DNA of 64,000 bases from Sphingobium yanoikuyae (lineage in GTDB: Bacteria > Pseudomonadota > Alphaproteobacteria > Sphingomonadales > Sphingomonadaceae). A program made the position numbers and the translations under genes. Below the pieces are notes generated by a model. That model ran no database searches and was not told the origin of the DNA. It saw nothing but the letters and a program-made list of their open reading frames with translations. This document shows, one piece after another, positions 38,157 to 47,105 of this stretch. Numbering within the stretch: the stretch's first letter is position 1; the number at the start of each line of letters is the position of its first letter. The stretch lies in NCBI RefSeq assembly GCF_013001025.1, contig NZ_CP053021.1, positions 3,066,001-3,130,000 on the forward strand, in the 5' to 3' direction.

Positions 38157-39083
38157 TCAGGCGCCGGCGGCAGCAGCCACTTCGGCGGCGAAGTCGCTGA
38201 CTTCCTTCTCGATGCCTTCGCCCAGCTGGAAGCGGACATAGGACTTGAGCGAGATCGACTTGCCGGCATCCTTGGCCGCCTTGGCGACGACGTCGGCGAT
38301 CGGGGTCTTGTTGTCCATCACGAACAGCTGCGAGAGCAGAGCCTGCTCCTTGGCGAACTTGGCGACCGCGCCGTCGACCATCTTGGCGACGATTTCGGCG
38401 GGCTTGCCCGATTCGGCGGCCTTTTCAGCGGCGATCGCGCGCTCACGCTCCAGCAGGGCCGGATCGATGTCGTCAGCCGACAGGGCCAGCGGGAAGGCAG
38501 CGGCGATGTGCATGGCCAGCTGCTTGCCCAGCGGCTCCAGAACGTCGGCGGGGGCTTCGCCTTCGAGCGCGACGAGCACGCCGATCTTGCCGAGGCCCGG
38601 CGCAGCAGCGTTGTGCACGTAGGGCACGACGACGCCTTCGGTCACTTCGACATGGGCGACGCGACGCAGATTCTGGTTTTCGCCGATGGTGGCGATGTTG
38701 GCGACCAGCTTTTCGGCGATGGTGCCGCCGGCGGGGTGCGGCTGGGCCGACAGGGCTTCGGCGTCAGCCGCGCCCGATTCCAGCGCAACGGCCGACACGG
38801 TGCGAACGAAGTCCTGGAACTGGTCGTTCTTGGCAACGAAGTCGGTTTCGCTGTTCACTTCGACGGCAACACCCTTGGTGCCGGCGACGGCAACGCCGAC
38901 CAGGCCTTCAGCGGCGGTGCGGCTCGACTTCTTCTGGGCAGCAGCCAGACCCTTGGCGCGCAGCCAGTCGGTCGCCGCTTCGATGTCGCCATTGGCTTCG
39001 GTGAGGGCCTTCTTGCAATCCATCATGCCCGCGCCCGAACGGTCGCGCAGTTCCTTGACGGCGGCAGCGGTAATCTCGGCCAT
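38157..39083 (-). CDS. tsf: Elongation factor Ts
   Basis: A 308-residue EF-Ts, the nucleotide exchange factor of EF-Tu. The N-terminal [20 protein letters not shown] motif, the [12 protein letters not shown] segment and the [20 protein letters not shown] helix are classic. It follows rpsB, the normal order, with a 105-base gap that contains a strong hairpin without a T-tract. Confidence 0.97.
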   Translation of the reverse strand: MAEITAAAVKELRDRSGAGMMDCKKALTEANGDIEAATDWLRAKGLAAAQKKSSRTAAEGLVGVAVAGTKGVAVEVNSETDFVAKNDQFQDFVRTVSAVALESGAADAEALSAQPHPAGGTIAEKLVANIATIGENQNLRRVAHVEVTEGVVVPYVHNAAAPGLGKIGVLVALEGEAPADVLEPLGKQLAMHIAAAFPLALSADDIDPALLERERAIAAEKAAESGKPAEIVAKMVDGAVAKFAKEQALLSQLFVMDNKTPIADVVAKAAKDAGKSISLKSYVRFQLGEGIEKEVSDFAAEVAAAAGA

Positions 39084-39124
39084 GTTGAGGCTCCTAAATC
39101 AAAAGGGGTTTAATCAGATAAGCA

Positions 39125-39157
39125 CTAGGGCGCGCTCCGTAATGGACCGCGCCCTAG
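39125..39157 (-). other. Perfect hairpin between rpsB and tsf
   Basis: CTAGGGCGCG (39125) pairs perfectly with CGCGCCCTAG (39148). Neither strand has a T-tract, so it may be an RNA processing or attenuation element setting the S2 to EF-Ts ratio rather than a plain terminator. Confidence 0.5.
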
Positions 39158-39188
39158 CCTGTCATTCTTGCAGTTCGAAGACCGCGGA

Positions 39189-39947
39189 TCAGGCCTGCGC
39201 GACGACCTCTTCGGCCTCGGGCTCGTCCAGAGCGCCCAGGTCGATGCCCGAAGCCTGCTGCGCACCACGGTTGCCCTTGGTGGCGGCAGCGGCAACGGCG
39301 TCGCAGTAGAGGCGGATGGCGCGGCTGGCGTCATCGTTCGCCGGAACCGGGAAGGCGATGCCGTCGGGCGAGACGTTCGAGTCGAGGATGGCGACAACCG
39401 GGATACCCAGGGTGTTGGCTTCCTTGATCGCCAGCTCTTCCTTGTTGGCGTCGATCACGAACATGACATCGGGGATGCCGTTCATGTCGCGGATGCCGCC
39501 CAGCGACAGTTCCAGCTTCTCGCGCTCGCGGGTCATCTGGAGGACTTCCTTCTTGGTGAAGCCGTGGGTATCGCCCGACAGCTTCTCTTCGAGGGTCTTC
39601 AGGCGCTTGATCGAGCCCGAGATGGTCTTCCAGTTGGTGAGCATGCCGCCCAGCCAGCGATGGTTGACGAAGTGCTGACCCGACTTGCGGGCGGCTTCGG
39701 CGATCGGATCCTGGGCCTGGCGCTTGGTGCCGACGAACAGAACCTTGCCGCCGCCGGCGACGGTGGCCGACACGAAGTCGAGGGCGCGCGCGAAGAGCGG
39801 CACGGTCTGCGACAGGTCAAGGATGTGGATGCCGTTGCGGTCGCCGAAGATGTACGGCTTCATCCGCGGGTTCCAGCGGTGGGTCTGGTGGCCGAAGTGG
39901 GCGCCAGCCTCGATCAATTGCTGCATGGTGACGACGGGGGTCGCCAT
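39189..39947 (-). CDS. rpsB: 30S ribosomal protein S2
   Basis: A 252-residue S2 protein: [56 protein letters not shown] and [15 protein letters not shown] are all S2 hallmarks. I choose the ATG at 39947, eight bases after GGAG, over the one at 39953, which is only two bases away from it. The gene has a leader of about 200 bases upstream with a hairpin and T-run that could act as an attenuator. Confidence 0.97.
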   Translation of the reverse strand: MATPVVTMQQLIEAGAHFGHQTHRWNPRMKPYIFGDRNGIHILDLSQTVPLFARALDFVSATVAGGGKVLFVGTKRQAQDPIAEAARKSGQHFVNHRWLGGMLTNWKTISGSIKRLKTLEEKLSGDTHGFTKKEVLQMTREREKLELSLGGIRDMNGIPDVMFVIDANKEELAIKEANTLGIPVVAILDSNVSPDGIAFPVPANDDASRAIRLYCDAVAAAATKGNRGAQQASGIDLGALDEPEAEEVVAQA

Positions 39948-40064
39948 AATCATTTCTCCTTCCGGTTGCTACCTCTGGGAATCAGGAACCTTGGATGGTC
40001 TCAAAGACCCGTCCGGCACCGGATATGTCGATTCCCATGTGGAATGGACGCGCCTTTAACGCCC

Positions 40065-40087
40065 AAAACCCCGTTGCGCAAGGGGTT
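40065..40087 (-). promoter_or_regulatory. Hairpin with T-run in the rpsB leader, possible attenuator
   Basis: On the minus strand AACCCC, a nine-base loop TTGCGCAAC and GGGGTT are followed by TTTT, about 118 bases before the rpsB ATG. It looks like a small terminator or attenuator in the S2 leader. The same bases overlap the -35 element of the plus-strand SOS promoter. Confidence 0.4.
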
Positions 40088-40114
40088 GACTCGCTCTCAA
40101 TATGAGAACATAAA
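40086..40114 (+). promoter_or_regulatory. Sigma-70-type promoter of the small membrane protein gene
   Basis: TTGACT at 40086 and CATAAA at 40109, separated by exactly 17 bases, match -35 (5 of 6) and -10 (4 of 6). Transcription would start near 40121, 84 bases before the ATG at 40205. Confidence 0.65.
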
Positions 40115-40120
40115 GTGAAC
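40106..40120 (+). promoter_or_regulatory. LexA (SOS) box, GAAC-N7-GAAC
   Basis: GAACATAAAGTGAAC is an exact match to the alphaproteobacterial LexA operator GAAC-N7-GAAC (GTTC-N7-GTTC on the other strand). It overlaps the -10 element of the promoter of the 40205 gene, so LexA binding would block it. A third GAAC lies nearby at 40126 but with the wrong spacing. Confidence 0.78.
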
Positions 40121-40204
40121 AGATGGAACAAACAGTCTAAACGCCCGTTTGCACCGACATAGTGAGCCTAAGCGTGCAAATGGCAAGATAGAAAGTCAGC
40201 GGCC

Positions 40205-40441
40205 ATGTTCACCATTGTTGCAGCGACCATTTTCTCCGCCGCCTTCCTGCTGGCGGTCGGCACCATTGCCTGGATGTTTGCGCTCTATCATCAGAAGATG
40301 GCCGCAGCCCTGCTGTTCGAGCCGATTCCCCAGACCCCACCCGTCTATCATATCCGCATCACGCGGAACCGCGTGCGCCAGCCGGCCCGCGCCGCCACCC
40401 TGTCCGCCCCCGCCCTGCCCGGCAGCGCCCTCGCTGCCTGA
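40205..40441 (+). CDS. Small membrane protein under SOS control, possible division inhibitor
   Basis: A 78-residue protein with one long N-terminal membrane span (about residues 3-27, FTIVAATIFSAAFLLAVGTI onward) and a basic, proline- and alanine-rich tail of about 50 residues (RITRNRVRQPARAA). I recognise no family. An in-frame stop at 40169 fixes the ATG at 40205 as the start, though the ribosome binding site is weak. An exact LexA box sits on its promoter. Small SOS-induced inner-membrane proteins in alphaproteobacteria, such as Caulobacter SidA, block cell division; the same role here is an inference from promoter and topology, not from sequence similarity. Confidence 0.65.
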   Translation: MFTIVAATIFSAAFLLAVGTIAWMFALYHQKMAAALLFEPIPQTPPVYHIRITRNRVRQPARAATLSAPALPGSALAA

Positions 40442-40455
40442 ACAGGACTTCCGGC

Positions 40456-41223
40456 TCAGCCAACAGGCTGCTTGCGCACCTTGGCGTAGGACAGGATGCC
40501 GAACGGGATCAGCAGCACATAGACGCCGCAGATCAGCAGCAAAGTGAACCAGGGCTGGGTCGCCAGCGCCGCCGCCAGCAGGCCGACAAAGGCGATGAGT
40601 TCCAGCCGGATGCGCTTGCGCAGCCGCAGCGCCGACCAGCTATAGGTGGCGATGCTGGAGATCATCAGGAAGGCCACGAACGCGGTCCAGGGCGCGACCA
40701 CATACCAGGCGCGGAAAATCTCTTCGCCCGTCACCATCCACAGATAGAGCGGCACAAAGGTGAGGCCGGCGCCGGCCGGAGCCGGCACGCCGGTCAAAAA
40801 GCCGGCCGATTTGTGCGGCTGTTCCTCGACATCGATATTGGCGTTGAAGCGCGCCAGGCGCAGCGCGCAGGACAGGGCATGGGCCAGCGCGAAGATCCAG
40901 CCGAATTTCGGCATGGCGTGCAGCGACCAGAGATAGAGGATCAGCGCCGGCGCGACGCCGAATGCAATCGAATCGGACAGCGAATCCAGTTCGGCGCCAA
41001 AGCGGCTCTCGCCCCGCAGCATCCGGGCGATCCGGCCGTCCAGTCCGTCGAGCACGCCAGCGAACAGGATGGACAATACCGCCCGCTCCCACTCGCCTGA
41101 AATGCCGTAGCGCACGCCGGTGAGGCCGAAGCACAGCGCCATCGCCGTCACCGCATTGGGCGCCAGCATGCGCAGCGTGATGCCGCGCCGCAGCCCGCGC
41201 GGAACGGCGCGACGCCGCCTCAC
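40456..41223 (-). CDS. pssA: CDP-diacylglycerol--serine O-phosphatidyltransferase
   Basis: A 255-residue integral membrane CDP-alcohol phosphatidyltransferase that makes phosphatidylserine. The catalytic motif is complete in [10 protein letters not shown] to GAELDSLSD, with the required aspartates. About six spans are predicted. No ATG lies at the N terminus; translation starts at the GTG at 41223, which overlaps the psd stop (GTGA), so psd and pssA are translationally coupled. Confidence 0.93.
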   Translation of the reverse strand: MRRRRAVPRGLRRGITLRMLAPNAVTAMALCFGLTGVRYGISGEWERAVLSILFAGVLDGLDGRIARMLRGESRFGAELDSLSDSIAFGVAPALILYLWSLHAMPKFGWIFALAHALSCALRLARFNANIDVEEQPHKSAGFLTGVPAPAGAGLTFVPLYLWMVTGEEIFRAWYVVAPWTAFVAFLMISSIATYSWSALRLRKRIRLELIAFVGLLAAALATQPWFTLLLICGVYVLLIPFGILSYAKVRKQPVG

Positions 41224-41978
41224 TGCTGGATGCCCGCAATCACGCGGCGATCGCCGATCTGGCCCAGGATCGTCTCGCCCGCGACGGTGCGCTGGCCCAG
41301 GATCACGCGCGGCGCGGTGCCGGCGGGCAGATAGACGTCGACACGGCTGCCAAAGCGGATGAGGCCGATGCGCTGGCCGGCGGCGACCATGTCGCCCGGC
41401 TTGACGAAGGGCACGATGCGGCGCGCGACAAGGCCGGCAATCTGGGTGAAGCCGACGCGCAGGCCGTCATGACGCTCGACCAGGATATGCTGGCGCTCAT
41501 TATCCTCGCTCGCCTTGTCGAGATCAGCGTTGAGGAACTTGCCCGAAATATAGGTGACGGCCTTCACCGTGCCGCCGATCGGGGTGCGGTTGATATGGAC
41601 GTCGAACACGCTCATGAAGATCGACACGCGGATCAGCGGCTGATCGCCCAGGCCATCAGGGCCGGCCATCTCGCGCGGCGGCGGCACGCGCTGGATCAGG
41701 GTCACCAGGCCATCCGCCGGGGCGATGATCGCGCCTTCATCCTGCGGCACGGCGCGGATCGGATCGCGGAAGAAGGCCAGCACCCAGATGGTGACCATCA
41801 GCATCAGCCAGCCGATGATTTCCCAGCCCATCACGAAGAACAGGCCGGTGATCGCAGCCGCGATCGCGCCGAACTTCACCCCTTCGGGATGGACCGAGGG
41901 GAAGCGCCATTTGACATTGCCGCCTGCGGCAATCGTGATCTCGTCATTTTCCATGGGCATGTCTTTAGGGGGAGACAT
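41220..41978 (-). CDS. psd: Phosphatidylserine decarboxylase
   Basis: A 252-residue enzyme that decarboxylates phosphatidylserine to phosphatidylethanolamine. It belongs to the short, archaeal/alphaproteobacterial type, with a pyruvoyl group formed by self-cleavage at the GS pair in [13 protein letters not shown]. Two spans lie at about 35-75, and [16 protein letters not shown] is conserved. The start is uncertain: ATG at 41978 (AGGA a few bases upstream, used here), 41960 or 41954. Together with pssA it supplies phosphatidylethanolamine for the membrane. Confidence 0.92.
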   Translation of the reverse strand: MSPPKDMPMENDEITIAAGGNVKWRFPSVHPEGVKFGAIAAAITGLFFVMGWEIIGWLMLMVTIWVLAFFRDPIRAVPQDEGAIIAPADGLVTLIQRVPPPREMAGPDGLGDQPLIRVSIFMSVFDVHINRTPIGGTVKAVTYISGKFLNADLDKASEDNERQHILVERHDGLRVGFTQIAGLVARRIVPFVKPGDMVAAGQRIGLIRFGSRVDVYLPAGTAPRVILGQRTVAGETILGQIGDRRVIAGIQQ

Positions 41979-42157
41979 TGATCCTGACAACGACGATCCC
42001 GGTCCTTGGCTCCCGGCATGAACGCGCATCGCACAACAGTCTTGCGCATGCATCGCATGATCGGCCGGAAATCCGGCGCTGGACGGTTGAACATTGGCGG
42101 CGCAGGCCGTAGGGCGTCCCCATAATTCCACCCAAGAGAAGAAGGCGAATAGGCGCT

Positions 42158-43378
42158 ATGGCGAAGATCAAGGTGAAAAACCCCGTCGTGGAAATCGACG
42201 GCGACGAAATGACCCGCATCATCTGGGAATGGATCCGTGAGCGCCTCATCCTCCCCTATCTCGACGTCGACCTGAAATATTATGACCTGTCGGTCGAGAA
42301 GCGCGACGAGACCAGCGACCAGATCACGATCGACGCCGCCAACGCGATCAAGGAATATGGCGTCGGCGTGAAGTGCGCCACCATCACCCCCGACGAAGCG
42401 CGCGTCGAGGAATTCGGCCTCAAGAAGATGTGGAAGTCGCCCAACGGCACGATCCGCAACATCCTGGGCGGCGTCGTGTTCCGCGAACCGATCGTCATCA
42501 AGAATGTCCCCCGCCTGGTTCCGGGCTGGACCGACCCGATCGTCGTCGGCCGGCACGCCTTTGGCGACCAGTATAAGGCCACCGATTTCAAGGTGCCCGG
42601 CGCCGGCACGCTGACCATGAAGTGGGTCGGCACCAATGGCGAGGAACTCGAATATGAAGTGTTCGAATTCCCCAGCGCCGGCGTTGCCATGGGCATGTAC
42701 AATCTCGACGAATCGATCCGCGATTTCGCCAAGGCCAGCTTCAACTATGGCCTGAACCGCGGCTGGCCCGTCTATCTGTCGACCAAGAACACCATCCTCA
42801 AGGCCTATGACGGCCGCTTCAAGGATCTGTTCCAGGAAGTGTTCGACGCCGAATTCGCCGACAAGTTCAAGGCGGCCGGCATCGTCTACGAACATCGCCT
42901 GATCGACGACATGGTCGCTTCGGCGCTGAAGTGGAGCGGCAAGTTCGTCTGGGCCTGCAAGAACTATGACGGCGACGTCCAGTCGGACACCGTGGCCCAG
43001 GGCTTCGGCTCGCTCGGCCTGATGACCTCGGTCCTGCTGTCGCCCGACGGCAAGACTGTGGAAGCCGAAGCCGCGCACGGCACCGTCACCCGCCACTATC
43101 GCCAGCACCAGCAGGGCAAGGCGACCTCGACCAACCCGATCGCCTCGATCTTCGCCTGGACCCAGGGCCTGTCGTTCCGCGGCAAGTTCGACGACACGCC
43201 GGACGTCGTGAAGTTCGCCGAGACGCTGGAGCAGGTCTGCATCAAGACCGTCGAAGGCGGCGCGATGACCAAGGATCTGGCCCTGCTGATCGGCCCGGAT
43301 CAGGCCTGGATGACCACGGAGCAGTTCTTCGAGGCGATCCGCGTCAATCTGGAAGCCGAAATGGCCAAGTGGGCCTGA
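42158..43378 (+). CDS. icd: NADP-dependent isocitrate dehydrogenase, eukaryote-like type
   Basis: A 406-residue enzyme of the homodimeric type related to mitochondrial and cytosolic IDH, oxidising isocitrate to 2-oxoglutarate. [52 protein letters not shown] and [12 protein letters not shown] are typical, the last being the NADP-binding loop. It stands alone, with a strong terminator after it, and its product enters the 2-oxoglutarate dehydrogenase step encoded at 52-58 kb. Confidence 0.96.
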   Translation: MAKIKVKNPVVEIDGDEMTRIIWEWIRERLILPYLDVDLKYYDLSVEKRDETSDQITIDAANAIKEYGVGVKCATITPDEARVEEFGLKKMWKSPNGTIRNILGGVVFREPIVIKNVPRLVPGWTDPIVVGRHAFGDQYKATDFKVPGAGTLTMKWVGTNGEELEYEVFEFPSAGVAMGMYNLDESIRDFAKASFNYGLNRGWPVYLSTKNTILKAYDGRFKDLFQEVFDAEFADKFKAAGIVYEHRLIDDMVASALKWSGKFVWACKNYDGDVQSDTVAQGFGSLGLMTSVLLSPDGKTVEAEAAHGTVTRHYRQHQQGKATSTNPIASIFAWTQGLSFRGKFDDTPDVVKFAETLEQVCIKTVEGGAMTKDLALLIGPDQAWMTTEQFFEAIRVNLEAEMAKWA

Positions 43379-43436
43379 TAAAGGCTTTTTACCGGAACTG
43401 ATCGCTTCCTGAAGCTTTCAATACGGAAACGGAACG

Positions 43437-43467
43437 AGGCGGCGCCGCATCCCGGCGCCGCCTTTTC
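43437..43467 (+). terminator. Rho-independent terminator of icd
   Basis: An 11-base-pair perfect stem (AGGCGGCGCCG at 43437 with CGGCGCCGCCT at 43453), five-base loop, then TTTTCCTTTT. Confidence 0.88.
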
Positions 43468-43497
43468 CTTTTCGGATTGATGCGACGGGAGCAAAGA

Positions 43498-45111
43498 ATG
43501 ACCACGACAGCCAAGAAGCGCCTGGAAGTCCGGGCGGCGGTGCCCGGCGATGTGCGCGGCATCCAGCGGCTGATCGCCCGCGCCTATCCCGGCATGCCCA
43601 ATTATTCGCTGGCCACCATCCGCGGCCAGATCAACAATTTCCCCAATGGCTGCTTCGTCGCCCTCTATGACAGCAAGGTCGTGGGCTATTGCGCCACCAT
43701 GCGCGTCAGCAAGGCGATGGCCTTTTCCCATCATGACTGGGAGGAGATCACCGCCAACGGTTTCGGCACCCGCCACAGCGCCGCGGGCGAATGGCTCTAT
43801 GGCTATGAGATGGCGGTCGATCCCAAGCTGCGCGGGCTGCGCATCGGCCAGCGCCTCTATGACGAGCGCAAGGAACTGGCCGAGGAGCTGGACCTGCACG
43901 GCATCGTCATTGCAGGCCGCATGCCCGGCTATGCCCGCGCCAAGCGCCGCGCCGGCAGCGCAGCCGACTATCTGGAAAAGGTGGTCAGCGGCAAGCTGCG
44001 CGACCAGGTCATCAGCTTCCAGTTGAAGAACCAGTTCGAGCCGCTGGGCGTGCTGGAAAATTACCTTCCCGAAGACAAGCAGTCGGACGGACATGCGGCG
44101 CATCTGGTCTGGCGCAACCCCTATGTCGACCCGGACGAGGCGCCGGAAATGCGGGTGCCGCGCGGCGTGGAAAGCGTCCGCCTCGCCACCTGCCAGCTCC
44201 AGGCGCGCGCAGTGAAGGATTTCGACGAGTTCGTCCGCAACATCGAATATTTCGTCGATGTGGCGGCCGATTATCGGTCGGACTTCATCGTCTTCCCCGA
44301 GCTGTTCACCCTGCCCCTGCTCTCCTTCGAGACCAAGAAGCTCTCCCCGATCGAGGCGATCGACAAGCTGACCGGCTATACCCCGCGCCTGACCAAGGAA
44401 CTGACGCGGATGGCGCTGGAATATAATATCAACATCATCGGCGGATCGCACCCCACCCGCGCCGACGATGGCGACATCCAGAATATCGCCTATGTCGCGC
44501 TGCGCGACGGATCGGTCCACACCCAGGAAAAGATCCACCCGACCCCGAACGAAGCCTTCTGGTGGAACATCAAGGGCGGCGACGCGCTCGACGTGATCCA
44601 GACCGATTGCGGCCCAATCGGCGTGCTGATCTGCTATGACAGCGAGTTTCCCGAACTGGCCCGCCGCCTGGTCGATCAGGGGGCGCGCATCATCTTCGTC
44701 CCCTTCTGCACCGACTCGCGCCTAGGTTATATGCGCGTGCGCTATTGCGCACAGGCCCGCGCGATCGAGAATCAATGCTATGTCGTGATGTCGGGCAATG
44801 TTGGCAATCTGCCGAACGTCGACAATATGGACATCCAATATGCCCAGAGCGCGATCCTGACGCCGTGCGACCTGCCCTTCGCCCGTGACGGCATCGCGGC
44901 CGAGGCGAGCGAGAATGTCGAGACGCTGACCATGGCGGACGTGAACCTGGCCGACCTCAGCTGGGCACGGGCCGAGGGCACGGTCCGCAACCTGCGCGAC
45001 CGCCGCTTCGACCTTTATCATATCGACTGGGACAGCAATCCCGACCACAGCCACGCGCCAAGCGGCGGCCCGGTGCCGGCCGGTGGCCATAATTCGCCGG
45101 GTGGTGGCTGA
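43498..45111 (+). CDS. Fused GNAT acetyltransferase and carbon-nitrogen hydrolase (nitrilase superfamily)
   Basis: A 537-residue two-domain protein. Residues about 8-190 form a GNAT domain (EMAVDPKLRGLRIGQRLYDE is the acetyl-CoA loop); residues about 225-510 form a nitrilase-type amidohydrolase with all three catalytic residues: E268 in FPELF, K345 in QEKIHPTP and C379 in GVLICYDSEFPEL. Linked reactions on an amine or amide substrate are likely, but the substrate is unknown. The family occurs widely as one polypeptide. The ATG at 43498 is preceded by GGGAG. The C-terminal 25 residues are a glycine/proline/histidine-rich tail. Confidence 0.88.
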   Translation: MTTTAKKRLEVRAAVPGDVRGIQRLIARAYPGMPNYSLATIRGQINNFPNGCFVALYDSKVVGYCATMRVSKAMAFSHHDWEEITANGFGTRHSAAGEWLYGYEMAVDPKLRGLRIGQRLYDERKELAEELDLHGIVIAGRMPGYARAKRRAGSAADYLEKVVSGKLRDQVISFQLKNQFEPLGVLENYLPEDKQSDGHAAHLVWRNPYVDPDEAPEMRVPRGVESVRLATCQLQARAVKDFDEFVRNIEYFVDVAADYRSDFIVFPELFTLPLLSFETKKLSPIEAIDKLTGYTPRLTKELTRMALEYNINIIGGSHPTRADDGDIQNIAYVALRDGSVHTQEKIHPTPNEAFWWNIKGGDALDVIQTDCGPIGVLICYDSEFPELARRLVDQGARIIFVPFCTDSRLGYMRVRYCAQARAIENQCYVVMSGNVGNLPNVDNMDIQYAQSAILTPCDLPFARDGIAAEASENVETLTMADVNLADLSWARAEGTVRNLRDRRFDLYHIDWDSNPDHSHAPSGGPVPAGGHNSPGGG

Positions 45112-45131
45112 TCGAAGCGGGAGCAGCCAAG

Positions 45132-45157
45132 GCCCCTGCCATCATGACGGCAGGGGC
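45132..45157. terminator. Stem-loop between two convergent genes
   Basis: GCCCCTGCC (45132) pairs with GGCAGGGGC (45149) between the fusion gene and glmS. No T-tract is present, so any termination would need Rho. Confidence 0.4.
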
Positions 45158-45165
45158 GGCCCGGC

Positions 45166-46989
45166 TCACTCGACGGTGACGCTCTTCGCCAGATTGCGCG
45201 GCTGATCGACGTCGGTGCCCTTCAGCACGGCGACATGATAGGCCAGCAGCTGAACCGGCACGGCATAGACCATCGGCGCGATCAGCGGGTGGACCTTGGG
45301 CATGGTGATGGTAGCGAGACAGCCTTCGCCTGCCGCCTGCACCCCGTCATAGTCGGAAATCAGCACCACCTTGCCGCCGCGCGCCTGCACTTCCTGCATG
45401 TTGCTGACGGTCTTTTCGAACAAGGGGCCGCTGGGCGCGATGCAGATCACCGGCACCAGTTCGTCGATCAGCGCGATCGGGCCATGCTTCATCTCGCCGG
45501 CGGCATAGCCCTCGGCATGGATATAGCTGATTTCCTTGAGCTTCAGAGCGCCTTCCAGCGCCAGCGGATAGTCGGTGCCGCGGCCGAGATACAGGACATC
45601 GCGGGCCGGGACGATATGATGGGCCATCGCCTCGATCGCCTCGTCATAGGCGAGCGCGCCGTTGATCGCGGCGGGCGCTTCGGCGAGGTGACGGACAATT
45701 TCCTTTTCATCCTTGGCGCTGAGCTTGCCCTTGGCCCGCGCCAGATTGGCGGCGAAGGCAGCGAGCACGGCAAGCTGGCAGGTGAAGGCCTTGGTGGAGG
45801 CAACGCCGATTTCCGGGCCGGCATGGGTCGGCAGCAGCAGGTCGGCCTCGCGCGCCATGCTGCTGGTCGGCACATTGACGACGACGGCGATCTTCTGCCC
45901 CTGGGCGCGGGCATAGCGCAGCGCAGCAAGCGTGTCGGCGGTCTCGCCCGACTGGCTGATGAACAGGGCCAGGCCGCCCTCCTCCATCACCGGCTCGCGG
46001 TAGCGGAACTCGGAGGCGAAATCCAAATCGACCGGCACGCGGGCGAATTGTTCGAACCAGTAGCGCGCGACCATGCCGGCATAGAAGCTGGTGCCGCAAG
46101 CGACGATGGTGACGCGGCGAATGGTCGACAGGTCGAAATCCGGGATCGGCAGCGACACGCGATCATCCATCCGCTGCAGATAGGCCTTGAGCGTCTGGGC
46201 CACGACGACCGGCTGCTCATAGATTTCCTTCTGCATGAAGTGGCGATGATTGCCCTTGTCGATCATCGCGCCGGACACGCCGGAAATGGTGACCGGACGC
46301 TCGACCGGGTTGTTGTCCTTGTCGAAAATCTCGGCGCCATCCTTGGTGATGACGACCCAGTCGCCCTCGTCCAGATAGGCGATGCGCTGGGTCAGCGGGG
46401 CGAGCGCCAGCGCGTCGGAGCCGAGGAAGGTCTCGCCATCGCCATAGCCCACGACCAGCGGCGAACCCAGGCGCGCGCCGATCAGCATGTCGGGATGGCT
46501 CTTGAACAGGATGGCCAGCGCGAAGGCACCGTGCAGGCGCGGTAGCACCTGGGCCACGGCCTCCTTCGGCGCCACGCCCTGCTCCACCAGTTCGCTGACC
46601 AGATGGGCGACCACTTCGGTGTCGGTCTGGCTGTCGAAGGTGCGGCCGCGGGCAATCAGTTCGTCGCGCAGTGGCTTGAAATTCTCGATGATGCCATTGT
46701 GGACCAGCGCCACTTCGCCGGTCGCATGGGGGTGCGCGTTGCTGGTGGTCGGTGCCCCATGGGTGGCCCAGCGGGTATGGGCGATGCCGGTGGTGCCGGC
46801 CAGCGGCGATGCGGCCAGTTCCTTGACCAGATTGTTGAGCTTGCCCTCGGCCCGGCGGCGATCGATCCGGCCATCATGCACGGTTGCGACGCCGGCACTG
46901 TCATAGCCGCGATATTCCAGCCGCTTGAGGCCATCGACCAGCCGCTCCGCGACCTGATCCTTACCGATAATTCCGATGATACCGCACAT
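45166..46989 (-). CDS. glmS: Glutamine--fructose-6-phosphate aminotransferase (isomerizing)
   Basis: The 607-residue GlmS makes glucosamine 6-phosphate, the first step to UDP-GlcNAc for peptidoglycan. MCGIIGIIG supplies the glutaminase nucleophile C2; the glutaminase domain (about 1-235) is followed by two SIS sugar-isomerase domains, with ACGTSFYAG and FISQSGETADTLAALR, and the C-terminal PRNLAKSVTVE. Length is normal. No glmS ribozyme is expected or seen. The metallophosphoesterase gene lies 116 bases upstream, followed further up by glmU. Confidence 0.97.
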   Translation of the reverse strand: MCGIIGIIGKDQVAERLVDGLKRLEYRGYDSAGVATVHDGRIDRRRAEGKLNNLVKELAASPLAGTTGIAHTRWATHGAPTTSNAHPHATGEVALVHNGIIENFKPLRDELIARGRTFDSQTDTEVVAHLVSELVEQGVAPKEAVAQVLPRLHGAFALAILFKSHPDMLIGARLGSPLVVGYGDGETFLGSDALALAPLTQRIAYLDEGDWVVITKDGAEIFDKDNNPVERPVTISGVSGAMIDKGNHRHFMQKEIYEQPVVVAQTLKAYLQRMDDRVSLPIPDFDLSTIRRVTIVACGTSFYAGMVARYWFEQFARVPVDLDFASEFRYREPVMEEGGLALFISQSGETADTLAALRYARAQGQKIAVVVNVPTSSMAREADLLLPTHAGPEIGVASTKAFTCQLAVLAAFAANLARAKGKLSAKDEKEIVRHLAEAPAAINGALAYDEAIEAMAHHIVPARDVLYLGRGTDYPLALEGALKLKEISYIHAEGYAAGEMKHGPIALIDELVPVICIAPSGPLFEKTVSNMQEVQARGGKVVLISDYDGVQAAGEGCLATITMPKVHPLIAPMVYAVPVQLLAYHVAVLKGTDVDQPRNLAKSVTVE

Positions 46990-47105
46990 GGTGGAAAGCC
47001 CCGCCGAACCAGATTAGTCAGATAGCGTCCATATAGGACAGCTTTGTCGCCATGCCATTAATGCCGGTCAGGCGACAGTGCCATGGCCGAGCCATGAAAA
47101 GAATG

